Source of the DNA: Ptychodera flava
Taxonomy: Eukaryota > Hemichordata > Enteropneusta > Ptychoderidae
DNA length: 64,000 nt
Assembly (NCBI RefSeq): GCF_041260155.1
Contig: NC_091936.1
Coordinates: 45,299,930-45,363,929, forward strand
Direction of reading: 5' to 3'
The notes beneath the pieces were generated by a model. It worked only from the letters and a program-made list of their open reading frames with translations, made no database searches and was not told the DNA's origin. A program made the position numbers and the translations under genes. Below, piece after piece: positions 34,378 to 45,924 of this stretch. Position 1 is the first letter of the stretch, and the number at the start of each line of letters is the position of its first letter.

Positions 34378-37300
34378 CTACTTCCACAACACACTTCCTT
34401 CTCCCTCGTTGTAGCCCTTGGCATATTTCATCTTTGGGAGCTGACAGAAAAAAAGAAATTTCTATTAAATAATATTCAAAGACCTTCGTGCGTTTCAAAA
34501 CTTTGAAATCTCTGCCATTCATCTTTACAATATATGGTAATATCTCTCTAGCCCTTCACTTATTTTCTGCATATATCTTACACTTTTCTTTCAGAACAAG
34601 ACATTTAAAGGCACAATGGCACAACAATTCAAATGAGTAATTACTCTTGATATCTACACATTTGTAAAATCTGGAAGCTGTATTGGATGCCATTTGTAAA
34701 CTAATTGACCCTCATCTCTTTCTCATAGTTCATGGACAAACCAAGTTTGAGCAAAGTAGGTTCAGGCATATGTGACAATTTGTAAATAAATGGCTGCCCG
34801 GCAGACACTGAATTACATCACTATATCCATGGAGAACAATAATGTCCGACTCTCTACCTGGAAACACTACTTTATGTTCAAAGAGACAGAAAAACATATT
34901 CAACATTCACTGACAAAAATTATATATTTCAAAGGTAGAGTATTTATCAATAACGCAAACGATCCTTTTCCATGTATTTTACTACATAATGAAGTATGGA
35001 ATGTACCCAAATCATGTATGGAATCTACCCAAATCATGTATGGAATGTACGGCAATTCCCATTTGTACTGACCTGCAGATACTCATGCTTGATAGCATCA
35101 AATTCCATGGCACTGATGGTGAGTTCCGGAAGGTACTTTGGAATCACACAACTCTTGGCGACTTTGAACTTGTTACTGCAACTGGAATTTTACACAAAAT
35201 GTAAATAAACGAAAAATACATACATAAATATACATACATATGAATACACACAGACATGTATAACTACACACGCACTAATGCATACATGTAAACACATCCA
35301 TCTATCCATCCACACATGTATAAATAAATATTGTCATTCTCGAGGAACCAGGTATTGACAATCTTTCACAAAGTTCACATATTTTTCTGTAAACAATGGT
35401 ATCTGCATTACAATGTTCACTTTCCTGTAGTCTTGCCTGAGTTTTATTCTGCTATTTGTACTCATTGTCTTTATTCAATTTTAATTCTTTGGCATCCCTG
35501 CCTTCCCCTGTGAGTAGGTCCATCCATTCTACAGAAAACAAAGGGGATGAAGCATAGTTGGTACCACAGTACTCTAAACAATGACATAAACCGTACTCTT
35601 GGATATGATGACCTTGAGGTTGAAAAGACACACTGGCAAACTACTTACAAGATTCTCAAATGGTGCAGAGCAACATCATCTTGTTCAAGCCATGGTGAGT
35701 TCTTAAATTCAAGTAGATCAATGTCTTCAACTACCTACATGTTGTAGAAATTGAAAGCAAAGGAAATACTTCAAGTTCAATGATTGGTAAAAGTCAAGTC
35801 TTACATCTGTAGGCTGCTCAGCGTAAATCTCTGATACCACTAGTTACAAATCCAGATTTTGTAGTAGAGTATTTATACGAAAGAAGTTCTATATTTCCAT
35901 GTGGATCTATACCAACATTGGCATATAATACCAGTTATTACAATCACAACAGTACATGTTGGTTGTGTTTGACAAAACTGACCTATTGTAATGGGTTTGA
36001 CAAGGGATAATATGTTACAGGGGTAACAAACTGCAAAGTTTGGAATTGGAGAGACAAATTACCAAAAAATTTTCATAATATTTTACGTTCAAAATGGTCA
36101 CTATAACCTAAGCTTACAGGGAACATTAAATTTCAGAATTTCACAAAAATATGACATTTTACTTCAAAAGCTTCAAAAAAGACTACACTAACATCAGACT
36201 ACATGAGTACCATACAAAGTTGACTACAAAAAGTCTGTTGCAGTGATGCATTCTATCTAAGTAATACATACCCTTTCTATGTCACCAAAGTTGGTCCAGT
36301 CATACTGAAGTATTTCAGAGGTTTCACTCATTTCAGTCAGGTACTTCTTCTTATATGCTTCATCCAAAGCTTCAAGGTAGCTGTCTTGGATGTTCTGTTC
36401 ATAAGGCTGTTTACGGGAGAGAAAGACAGATGCCACAAGATCAGGAGTAATTCATTGTGTGTAGCAGAGTTTAATGTGGCAGACACAGTTATAGGATCAA
36501 ATAACTTTAACTGCAGATAAAATCACAGGGTCCGGCGAGCAATATTCGTCTAGAAATTATGAATATGATCAATAAATGTCTTGTATTAAACTTTTGTTTC
36601 ATTATACAAGCCTTACCTGCGTCTAGTGTGTGCCTATTACTTTACCCTAGCTATCTGTGGATAGTATTTCAAAGAAAACAGTCTATATTTGTTAATTGCC
36701 CTCCCTAATCCCCTTCATTAATTTGTTCTGCCGATCGCCAACGCGGGGGCTTATCGCTCTGACCAAATACCTCTTTAGCAGCTCATAAGGTAGTAGACGG
36801 AAAGGGCTGAAACTCTCAGGGTCCATGGCAAGAGGATGGGAGTAAAGTACCTAGACACTTAATTTATGCATGTATGCATAGATAAACAGGAATAAACAAC
36901 GTATACTATTAGGTATGCATGTATGCGCGAACGCCATTACGTAATCTTCTAAGTAGTTCAGCAGCGACGGTGTCCGCTTTGAATTTTCATGTAAAGTAAT
37001 GGATACGAACATATTGGAGTCAAGAAGAAATATTTTGTTCCCTGATGTCTTATAAAATTTAGGCCAAATGAAGTACTTTCCTTATCATTGTGAGAAAAAA
37101 TCAATTGAAGCGTACAGGTTGCTATGTTACCTCCAAGACTAGACTGGCCCTGGTCGTTTGGAGTTTCTCGAGCGTACGCTGTAGCATGGCTTTCCAAGCT
37201 CCACTCCACGATCTACGCGACATGTTGCTTCTATCTCGCGACAACCTCACAACTAACGCGACAGTCTGCTGAAGTTTATTCCCGTAATTCTACCACTCTG

Positions 37301-38050
37301 TTTTGATATCTAAATGCCACAGACGTCAGACTTAGGCAAGTGTAGCTACCTCCTTTCTTTACGTCGGTCATTAAACAGACCATGGAGGTCCCTCTTTCTT
37401 TCTACCTCCCTGTATAACAGACCACGGACCGTGTACACACCACGTACAGACCAATGACGAACTATCTTATGATGGAGATGTCGCGCAAACGGTTAAGGAA
37501 ATTTAGTTGAATTAAAATGAAATTTAGGCTGCTATTCTGTTTTATAATACCTCCATTTGTACAATATAACATGGTCGTAAAAATATACCATTCAGTAACT
37601 ACTAATTCCTCGATAGAATTTCATAACATTACAAGAACATTTCCCGAAGTAAACATCAACATCCATCATTCCACGACGTGTCATCATTGGGTTTACTACT
37701 TGACTTTGAAGCCGGATCAATGGGGAAAGTCAAAATGGATCAAAATATTCTCGTTTTTTTTTCAAAGGTTCATCACTTATATAAATCAAACATTTCTTTG
37801 CGTAATTCTTGATTCGAAACGTATCTCCGTCACATTTATCCAAAGGAGGGAACATAATGAATTACGCAAAGACACAAAGATCCAATAGTGTCAATGAATC
37901 TGTAACACAAGCAATTAAACCAGCGAAATTGCAAAAAAAACCCAAAAAAACAACAGGCAAAAAAATAAACGAACCTAGAGAGTCACTATAAAAACAAGCA
38001 TAGTCGGCTGCTTGGATATAATCTCTCCCTCCCTCCCTCCCCCCCCCCAC

Positions 38051-38096
<46 letters not shown>

Positions 38097-41000
38097 GTAT
38101 CACCTATCGGACATACTAATAAACTAGGAAAGTTTTTGAATGTGGCAACTATGTAACCTCAAAATTGTGGTTATTCCATTGCCACAAAGCACGCTGCCGA
38201 TCATTTATTTCACGATGACGTCACAGCAAAATCTCAGACAAATCAATGTATTTTCACCAAAACATGTCTCCACCTACAATAATTTTACTTGGGTCACATC
38301 AGACAGTTGATATTTTAGAAAGGTAGGGGCTTGCAAAGAGTCAAAAGAAAAAGTATTGTTTCATAACATCGACAGATCCGAGTTGCTGTCATTGACATGA
38401 GAGTTTTCCTATTGATAGTATTGGTTTTCTATTCGTGTTCATTCTCACACCCGATGGCTTTCCTTCACGATAAATCTCTACAAAGCAATTTACTTGAGCC
38501 TGCTGCTAGAAAATTCAACGCGATCCCTTTCTGTTTTGCGGATCAGACAAGAGTAGGCATCACTGTCAAGCCATCGGCAGTGGAACTGGTCGTCCACTAC
38601 GCTGTCTTTGGTCAAATCATAAACAGACAGACGAGTTCATTTCTATCCTAGAAACATTCGTGTTTTTTTAGAAATGTTCACAAGATTTATGATTTAAGCA
38701 TCCCGACTTTGCACAATTGGGACAAACACTGAAATTACTGCATACGGTAATTTTAGTGTTTGTGGCTTGGTAGTGTTTTATTCGTGTCTACCAAATGAAG
38801 CCTGGGAAATTTGAACGAACTTTATAACACCCCAACTTTGATGCCGGAACATGTTAATGTACGAAAACATAGTGGGGAGACTTAATTCGAGTAACTGATA
38901 GTATATCAATCGACCTAGACACTCAGCGAAGCTTTTGTGGAAGTATGCAAATTTTATTTACAACTTGCCCATTTGCTCGCTCCCGTAAACGAGATATGAG
39001 CCAGCATAGTGTCAAAGGTCGCAACTTCCGTCTTCCGGCGTTACTCCCATCCTCATGCCATCGACTGGTAGAATCACTCGATCGGTGTACTCCGTCTTCG
39101 ACCATTGGAATCCTGAAAATAACTAGTCAGCGTTCTTGCTTGCTTAAGTACAAAGCTGATGCCGACTTTTTTCGAAAATTTACGTCATCTAACCCTTCGA
39201 AAATGAAGATTTTTTGAAATCGGACCCTGAGAGTTTCAGCCCTTTCCGACTACTACCTTACGAGCCGCTAACGAGGTATTTGGTCAGGGCGATAAGCCCC
39301 CGCGTTGGGGATCGGCAGAACAAATTAATGAAGTGGATTAGGGAGGGCAATTAACAGATATAGACTGTTTTCTTTGAAATACTATCCAAAGATAGCTAGG
39401 GTAAAGTAATAGGCACACACTAGACACAGGTAAGGCTTGTATAATGACAAAAAAAGTTTAATACAAGACATTTATTGATCATATTCATAATTTCTAGACG
39501 TATATTGCTCGCCGAACCCTGTGATAAAATGGTTGATAAAAAGTTTTTTTTTAAATCAAAGTTAGGTGAAACAATATTACTTTTTACAACAAAGTTAGAC
39601 CTATTTAAGAACTACTTGTGGGTAAAAGGGTCAATCAAACACATATTGTTGTATCCCTACTCTCTAGTGACAGAATTATAAATAAGAAGTGAGTTTTTTC
39701 TGGAAATGGAATCTTTTCTAGTTATGTTTATCACAGCTTTAAATGTAAATAAGACTGGTGTTTTGCTGGCTACAAGCTAGATGCATTTTCTATGCACAGA
39801 ATTGGAAGACAACTTGAGTTTTGTCAAAGGCTGGAAACTAGATGCATTTTCTATGCACAGAATTGGAAGACAACTTGAGTTTTGTCAGTGGCTGGAAACT
39901 AGATGCATTTTCTATGCACAGAATTTGAAGGCAACTTGAGTTTTGTCAATGGCTGGAAGCTAGATGCATTTTCTATGCACAGAATTGAAAGGCAACTTGA
40001 GTTTTGTCAATGGCTGGAAGCTAGATGAATTTTCTATGCACAGAATTGGAAGGCAACTTAAGTATTGTCCATGGCTGGAAACTAGATGCATTTTCTATGC
40101 ACAGAATTGAAAGACAACTTGAGTTTTGTCAATGGCTGGAAACTAGATGCATTTTCTATGCACAGAATTGGAAGACAACTTGAGTTTTGTCAAAGGCTGG
40201 AAGCTAGATGCATTTACTATGCACAGAATTGAAAGGCAACTTGAGTTTTGTCAATGGCTGGAAACTAGATGAATTTTCTATGCACAGAATTGGAAGGCAA
40301 ATTAAGTTTTGTCCATGGCTGGAAACTAGATGCATTTTCTATGCACAGAATTGAAAGACAACTTGAGTTTTGTCAATGGCTGGAAACTAGATGCATTTTC
40401 TATGCACAGAATTGGAAGACAGCTTGAGTTTTGTCAAAGGCTGGAAACTAGATGCATTTTCTATGCTCAGAATTGGAAGACAACTTGAGTTTTGTCAAAG
40501 GCTGGAAACTAGATGCATTTTCTATGCACACTATTGCAAGACCATTTGAGTTTGTCAAAGAATGTGGAGACATTTCACACGATAGCATTCTTATAAAGTA
40601 TCAGTCTGGATATTGGCAACTTACTATTCCCCTCTCTTTAATCCTTTGTTGTATGACACGAACTGGAGCATCCAGATAGATGACAAGATGAGGAGGTATG
40701 ATACGCCATATGCTAATGCCTTTCACTTCATTGTAGTATTCATGACCTGCAAAGCATATACATTACCTCAAAATATTTCTTGTTTGACAGAAAGAACGTC
40801 ATGCCTCTATGATTATCAATGTCACCCAACCATACAAAGACACGCTGAGATAATTTACTCTGACTCAGCTCAACTTAAAATAATTGCACTTTCCCACTCA
40901 AAGCCATTTTTTTTTCACAACACAAGCAAGATACATTATACAGTTTTTGTGATTATATTATAGTATTGACTTTCCATTGTACCTGTGCACTACTGGCAAC

Positions 41001-44000
41001 GGTGGCTTTCTGGTTTCCATGGATATAATCATACATGTACTGCATTGCCAGACACGACCTTTTTTCATAAGGTAGAATGCCCTTCAGGGATTAAGTCTAA
41101 CTTTTACAATATTCTTTTGGCCTATAACATGTGAGGCTCATTTTAAGCTTATGGAGTAAATGAAGTTTTCATCAAGTAAGTTTTGGGAAAATTGGAAATT
41201 CTACTCACCTAAATAGAGTTAACACAGGAATGGTGGCCATTTCAAAAGTCAAATATTGATAAATATTGGGTAATTTGTTTCTCTAGTACCAAAATTTGCA
41301 TGATGACCTGATTTTTTTTCTCTTGATTATGAAAGACTATAGTTGAAAGTTTGCTTGAGGAAAGTTTGAGCAAAAGTTTAAGTATTTCATTTTTAATCAC
41401 GAATTAATGTACCTTCAGTGCCATCTCAGCTGATACAAATATTCATAACTATGGTACGCCATGCAGAATAGAGCATTGAAAAGTAACCAAGAATGGAACA
41501 GAAGTTGAAGAAACATTACCAAGACTATATGATTCATCTATGGTTTAAAATTACATAGGGACAGTTTTACATACAACCTTCCCTTATGTTCAGTTCTTCT
41601 CACAGCAAGTTCCATTATTGGTAAAACCATGTCAAGGTTATTTTAATATTCTCATGACACTTTTAAATGTAGGCATTGAGTTGTTGACTCCAAACAACAT
41701 TTAAACTTACACTGTCTTCTGATGAGTCCTTCCTTAAGGATGGCTTCAAGAAACACAAAGTCACTGTACACACATCTGTCCATTACAACACCTTGCCCTG
41801 AAAGTTTTTACATAACTGAACGTTAGAATTTTTGTTTCATTTATCTTATCACTGATAAAGAAGGAAATACTGATCGAAGGGATTGGGAAAGTGGATAAAT
41901 CCTCTGAACTTTTCACAAATACCTGTAAGATTTGCTAAAGCAATGTTTTTTTCCGCTGGTGTTTTTGGATTTGTCTACATGGGAATGGGCATAAATGAGT
42001 TAAGATCATATCCGAAGTGTAGAGGTTTTTTACCCTTTCACCTTTTCACCACAATGGGTTGGTCCAGAGCCTTTGTTTTCAACTGTAACTGTGGACCAGT
42101 TCACTAGAAATTGGAGTGAACAGGGTACAGCAAAATTTTGGTGCAACTGTAATATTTTTTACAGCAGCTGAGCAGTGTTTATGACACCGGTCTCACTATC
42201 AGAGGGTAGTGAGTTCAAGACCTGGTAGGTCCAGGATAACAGACTCACTGTTGGAGGATGGTGAGTTTGAGACTCCAGGACAGTGTTGTGCCCTTAAGCA
42301 AGGCACTTTACTCCTCATTGCTCTATTGAGGAAGTGAATTATGGGTACCTCATCCTGTAATTGGTTGTTCGTCATCAGATGATGGATTGAATAAATAAAT
42401 AAATAGATAAATAAATACACTGTGGAAGAATTTGTAGTTAATGGGTAGATATAAAAGTGTGACTAGAACCAGACCTGTCGATAAGAGATGTTCCATCGCA
42501 TCACTGTACTGCAAGTATCTTATCATGTACATAACCATCTGTAGACGGAAAGTGTGACCATCTTTGGCTTTAGGGTCATCATAAAATTTCTGGAGTGTTA
42601 CATTGCCTGTAAGAAACAAGTTGTCTTTCTGTTAACCTAAATTAGGAATAGAATCAAGCAGGGAGAGAGTCGTACCTGTCTCCTTGCGTCGCCATGCACC
42701 TAAAGGAGCATGACAGCTACTGTCTGCGAATGATTTTTGGACAAAACCTGATGTATTCTGTGTAAATGTAAAGAGAATCAATGGCTAAAATTTCATTTTG
42801 ACACCATCCATTGTCTTCCAGACTACACAATTTTTCAGAGACTGTAAACCTACAAAAACTTACAGTAATTTCAAAGTCCACTGTCTAGATAAAATGCTTT
42901 TGCCGAGGCTAGTTTTACAGGCATAGGGAAATTGTACTGGTATGACAACAAAATAAGTTTCATAGACACTAACCTGTGAATTTAGGATCTAGTGGTTCGC
43001 CGTCACCAACTTGTCGGTCAAAATAATGCAAATCAGGTTCTCCAATGTAGTGCAAACCTAATTTCTCTGCCAATTTTGTAGCTAGTGTTGTCTTGCCGAC
43101 AGCGATGTTTCCATCAACAACAAATATTTTACTTCTATCATGGAATTTCTTGCTGGTTCTTTCTCCAAGGACGTAATTGAGCCAGGAATACTTTCTCAGA
43201 GTTTGGCTTGAAGTCTGGAAGGCTCTCAATCTCTGCTGTTAACAGGAAATCATTGATACTCTTCAGTGAATATTAAAAGTTTTGTGATAGTGTGTGAGTT
43301 AGGAGGATTTCTGGTTTTACATCAGAAATTAAAAAATGTTCTGATAGAGAAATATGGCATAACCAAAAGATGGCACACCATTTACATGGCACATTGATGT
43401 TAATTTTGAGTGATTTTGAAATTTACACTAGTAACAAGGTGGTTTGGGAACAAATTAAACTATCCAAGTTGAAATGGCCTGGGAAGTGACCCAACGAAAA
43501 AAAGGAGTCATAGACAATGTAGTTTTGGGATTGAGACACAAGTGTAGATTAAAAGACAAAAACATTGATTACAGAGTTAATTGATATTCTCAGAGGAGGG
43601 GCCTTGCTTTGTACTCTGTACCCTTATTGTGATGACTTCGCTTTAGGATGAAGTGGTTTTGATATGGAGTGCCTCTGCTTCAACTTTAACCTACCCAATA
43701 CCTTCAAACTTGACACAGTTGAGGATATAGGTCATATTGCAGGTTTAATAGTCATTTGTTGTTAGATGTTCAGTTAACACAACTCTGGGAACCAGGACAT
43801 CAGATTATCATACCTTTGGCCCCATGTTGAGGGAAAGTACGATGGTACTGCTGTTGTACCGCCATCTATGGATGCCGGTGGAAGTGAGGAGCTCTGCGTG
43901 GTAGGTCTGTATTGGCAAACAAGCCCCACATTGCAATGGCAGAGGATTACACTTTCCAAGCAAAGAGAATGAAAAGTGGGCTTGCGTATGTTTACAAGTG

Positions 44001-45535
44001 CAGCTAAGCACACTGTATGCCAAGATGAGGTACAATATGTGTGCTCGAAAACGAAGGCTGTTTCAAGTTTCGGATTCAAAATTGGCTGTTTTTGGGAAGA
44101 CCTTCCTCCACAAAACTGATGCAGCATCAGTGATTTAGCATGTGGCAGTAAGAAGGGCTGTAATGGGAGGTGTAGCCTTTGCCAGGCAGAGCTACTGAGC
44201 AACATAACTCCATGCTTTACCCGTCACCCCATTCTTATATCCACAGGTACTTAAATCAACCAGTGATCGCGAAGCATCCTGTAAACGTAAATAATACGTT
44301 TACAGGATGCTTCGCGATCACTGGTTGATTTAAGTACCTGTGCTTATATCTGATGTTTCTTCTGACACTGATGCGGATAACATATGCACAACAAACTAAG
44401 CCCACTGCTTAATAGCACAGGGGGTCCAGACACTTCGCACCAAAACCAGTTCGCCCCACACAACTTCGTCCCAAAACCATTTCGTACCAAAACCACCTCG
44501 TCCCAAGTACTACTTCGCCCAACCCCACTTCGCCCCAAGTACCACATCGTACTAAAACCACTTCGCCCAAAGTATAGTACCGTCAACTCGTCCTGAAACA
44601 ACGATGTTACGACGTATCATAAGGTTGTTTTTACCTACAACTTGGAAGCATTAATGTATAGGACATTTTGGCTACCACGAACCATTTATTGTTGCATGAA
44701 ACCATAAACGATAGAATAAGAAAAAAAGAAACACGCAATTGCTACAACTCAGGTGCCGTGCGCGGAATTGCACGATGTCAATTTCGCGAAATGCGTACAC
44801 TTTTAAGATTTCAGTCCCAGGAGGACAGGAAGGTGGTTATTTTCAGCTTTACCAGTTAGCGATAAGTTTCGGGCAAAGTGGTTTGGGGTACATGACTTTT
44901 GGGGCGAAGTGGTTTTGGTACGAGGTTGTTTTGGTGCGAAGTGGTTTTGGTGCGAAATGGTATGGGACGAGATGGTATGGTGCGAAGTGGTTTTGGTGCG
45001 AAGTGTCTGGGAACCTAGCACAGTTACTGAAACTCCTAGCAGTCGTGGTACAGAATCATTCGGCCATCATTTGAATATGATGGACACACGTAACTAAATA
45101 TGAAATGGTGCATTTATTTTCTAAAAATGAACAATTAGCAATGCATCATATTACAGGTTCGATGACGACTGAAGATCAGTGGACTCCCCTTTTGATGCGA
45201 ACTAAAAGGGATTTTCTTACGAGCTCTAACTAGCATGTCTATCAGTCTAAGAAAAAGTGATGGTATAAGTGGACTCCCTATGCTACTGACAATGCAAACA
45301 AACTTTCTCTGTGTCAACTAAATTTCGGTCTTGCCCAGGTGAGTATTCGCTAATCACGATATTTATGTAAATATCCCATTCTCTGATGGAATCTAAGTTC
45401 ATCAACCTCGAAACTTACCCCGGCTGAAGCAGCCATTTTGCAGCCGTCTGTTACAGTGGTCGACCGCAATACTGCTCCCACCATCGCAAAGCCTTTCCTA
45501 GCTCCAAAATTCGACCTACAGATTAGTAAAGCCAT
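34378..45535 (-). CDS. NDUFA10: NDUFA10, mitochondrial complex I 42-kDa subunit, 9 coding exons
   Basis: Coding exons: 45535–45419, 43235–42974, 42606–42475, 41797–41711, 40746–40625, 36406–36272, 35734–35649, 35175–35073, 34440–34378 (stop TAG); phases join to 368 codons (human 355). The first exon encodes an Arg-rich, acid-poor N-terminus fit for mitochondrial import. The core is the deoxynucleoside-kinase-like fold: P-loop GNIAVGKTT at 81–89, then FYDDP, a DFVFLEA helix, PPHLVIYLD, and the PWLEQDD region, all lined up with the vertebrate protein. Family role: accessory subunit on the matrix side of the complex I membrane arm. The start at 45535 has context AAAATGG. Exon 2 has a tandem NAGNAG acceptor. 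Introns carry a 3-kb element, a 61-bp satellite, a SINE, a MITE and two foldback insertions, which explains most of the 11-kb span. Confidence 0.95.
34989..35052. repeat. 22-bp minisatellite next to NDUFA10 exon 8 donor
   Basis: Nearly three tandem units of TCATGTATGGAATGTACCC type, ending about 20 bases from the exon 8 donor at 35073. Confidence 0.75.
36020..36185 (+). repeat. MITE family A fragment in NDUFA10 intron 6
   Basis: Only internal blocks survive (GAGACAAATTACC, TTCAAAATGGTCACTAT). Ends cannot be placed. Confidence 0.4.
36524..39523. mobile_element. 3.0-kb element with ~300-bp terminal inverted repeats, 7-bp target duplication
   Basis: Left end CACAGGGTCCGGCGAGCAAT and right end (reverse complement) CACAGGGTTCGGCGAGCAAT are followed by about 300 bases of inverted similarity (36524–36825 and about 39220–39523), with a further matching piece near 36826–36850 and 39035–39060. 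Flanked by ATAAAAT at 36517–36523 and 39524–39530. No transposase-like frame was found inside; a CT-rich tract lies at 38022–38093. Non-autonomous DNA transposon; superfamily not assignable with certainty. It lies in NDUFA10 intron 5. Confidence 0.8.
38022..38093. repeat. Pyrimidine tract (CCCT)n–(C)n–(CT)n
   Basis: About 70 bases of almost pure pyrimidine on the plus strand, with a single A near 38049. Such tracts can adopt triplex structure and are prone to slippage. Confidence 0.9.
39767..40560. repeat. 61-bp tandem array, about 13 units, in NDUFA10 intron 5
   Basis: Units start with ATGCATTTTCTATGCACAGA at 39781, 39842, 39903, 39964, 40025, 40086 and onward with constant 61-base spacing. 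Units differ by a few substitutions. The array stops about 65 bases from the exon 5 donor (40625). Confidence 0.93.
41066..41412 (-). repeat. MITE family A in NDUFA10 intron 4
   Basis: Minus-orientation copy. Left end AAGGTAGAATGCCC is clear, the right end is worn to AATGTACCTT. Confidence 0.65.
42162..42418 (+). repeat. tRNA-derived SINE in NDUFA10 intron 3
   Basis: The head resembles RNA polymerase III promoter boxes: AGCTGAGCAGTG (A-box-like) and GAGTTCAAGACCT (B-box-like), the latter repeated in diverged form about 55 bases later. A core TGCCCTTAAGCAAGGCACTT like that of several fish and invertebrate SINEs follows. The 3' end is an (AAAT)n tail. Orientation is opposite to NDUFA10. Confidence 0.75.
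42676..42747 (-). other. NDUFA10: Possible extra 72-bp cassette exon of NDUFA10
   Basis: Between exons 2 and 3, an ATCAG acceptor and an ACAG/GTACGA donor enclose 72 bases that stay open in the phase-1 frame required by both neighbours, adding 24 residues ([10 protein letters not shown]…). The pyrimidine tract is weak and vertebrate NDUFA10 has no such insert. It may be a real alternative exon or chance. Confidence 0.25.
44242..44342. mobile_element. Perfect palindromic foldback insertion, 101 bp, 8-bp target duplication
   Basis: Two exact 48-base inverted arms around a 5-base loop, ends CACAGG…CCTGTG, flanked by CTTATATC at 44234–44241 and 44343–44350. Same terminus as the element at 19626, but otherwise unrelated arm sequence. 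Lies in NDUFA10 intron 1. Confidence 0.87.
44421..45015. mobile_element. Foldback element with minisatellite arms, 595 bp, 8-bp target duplication
   Basis: Termini GGGGTCCAGACACTTCGCAC and (reverse complement) GGTTCCCAGACACTTCGCAC. Each arm is a run of degenerate 16–19-base repeats of the type CTTCGCACCAAAACCA, in opposite orientation at the two ends (about 44430–44585 and 44870–45010). Flanked by TAGCACAG (44413–44420 and 45016–45023). The layout recalls Drosophila FB/Galileo elements. In NDUFA10 intron 1. Confidence 0.82.
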
Positions 45536-45735
45536 TTTGGAGGGATCGAAAGATGAAAGCAAGTTAATACTTCACGCAAAGCGAAGTTGAATTGGACTGT
45601 TTTCTATGCCGTGTCCCTCAAAGTTGAAGTCATCTGGAGGGCAAAATGGCGCTGGTCACAAATGATTAGCGCCACCAATGGCAAACGGTTGTTCGTAAAT
45701 AATTTTCTCAAACAATGATTATGAACCATCTGGTG
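45536..45735. promoter_or_regulatory. Probable NDUFA10 promoter region
   Basis: Sequence immediately upstream of the start. AAAATGGC motifs resembling YY1 sites occur at the start codon, in exon 1 and, in the other orientation, near 45641. YY1 sites at this position are common in nuclear genes for mitochondrial proteins. No TATA box was seen. Confidence 0.35.
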
Positions 45736-45924
45736 TATGAGGTATTTCGAAGTATCAAAAACGGAGGAGTGAGGGACAAAGTGCGGGACACGCAAACTGT
45801 AATTTATGGCACTCTGAGGGACGTCCCGCACTGTGTAAAATATGGGACTCTGAGGGAACGTCCCGCAGAGAGTTAAAAACTGGACTCTGAGGGACGAGGG
45901 GCGCCCCCAACAATGTGAATTGGT
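45736..45924. repeat. Left arm of a large inverted repeat
   Basis: About 190 bases with three partial internal repeats built on CTCTGAGGGACGTCCCGCA. The reverse complement is found at 48449–48496 plus 48939–49086. Confidence 0.8.
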
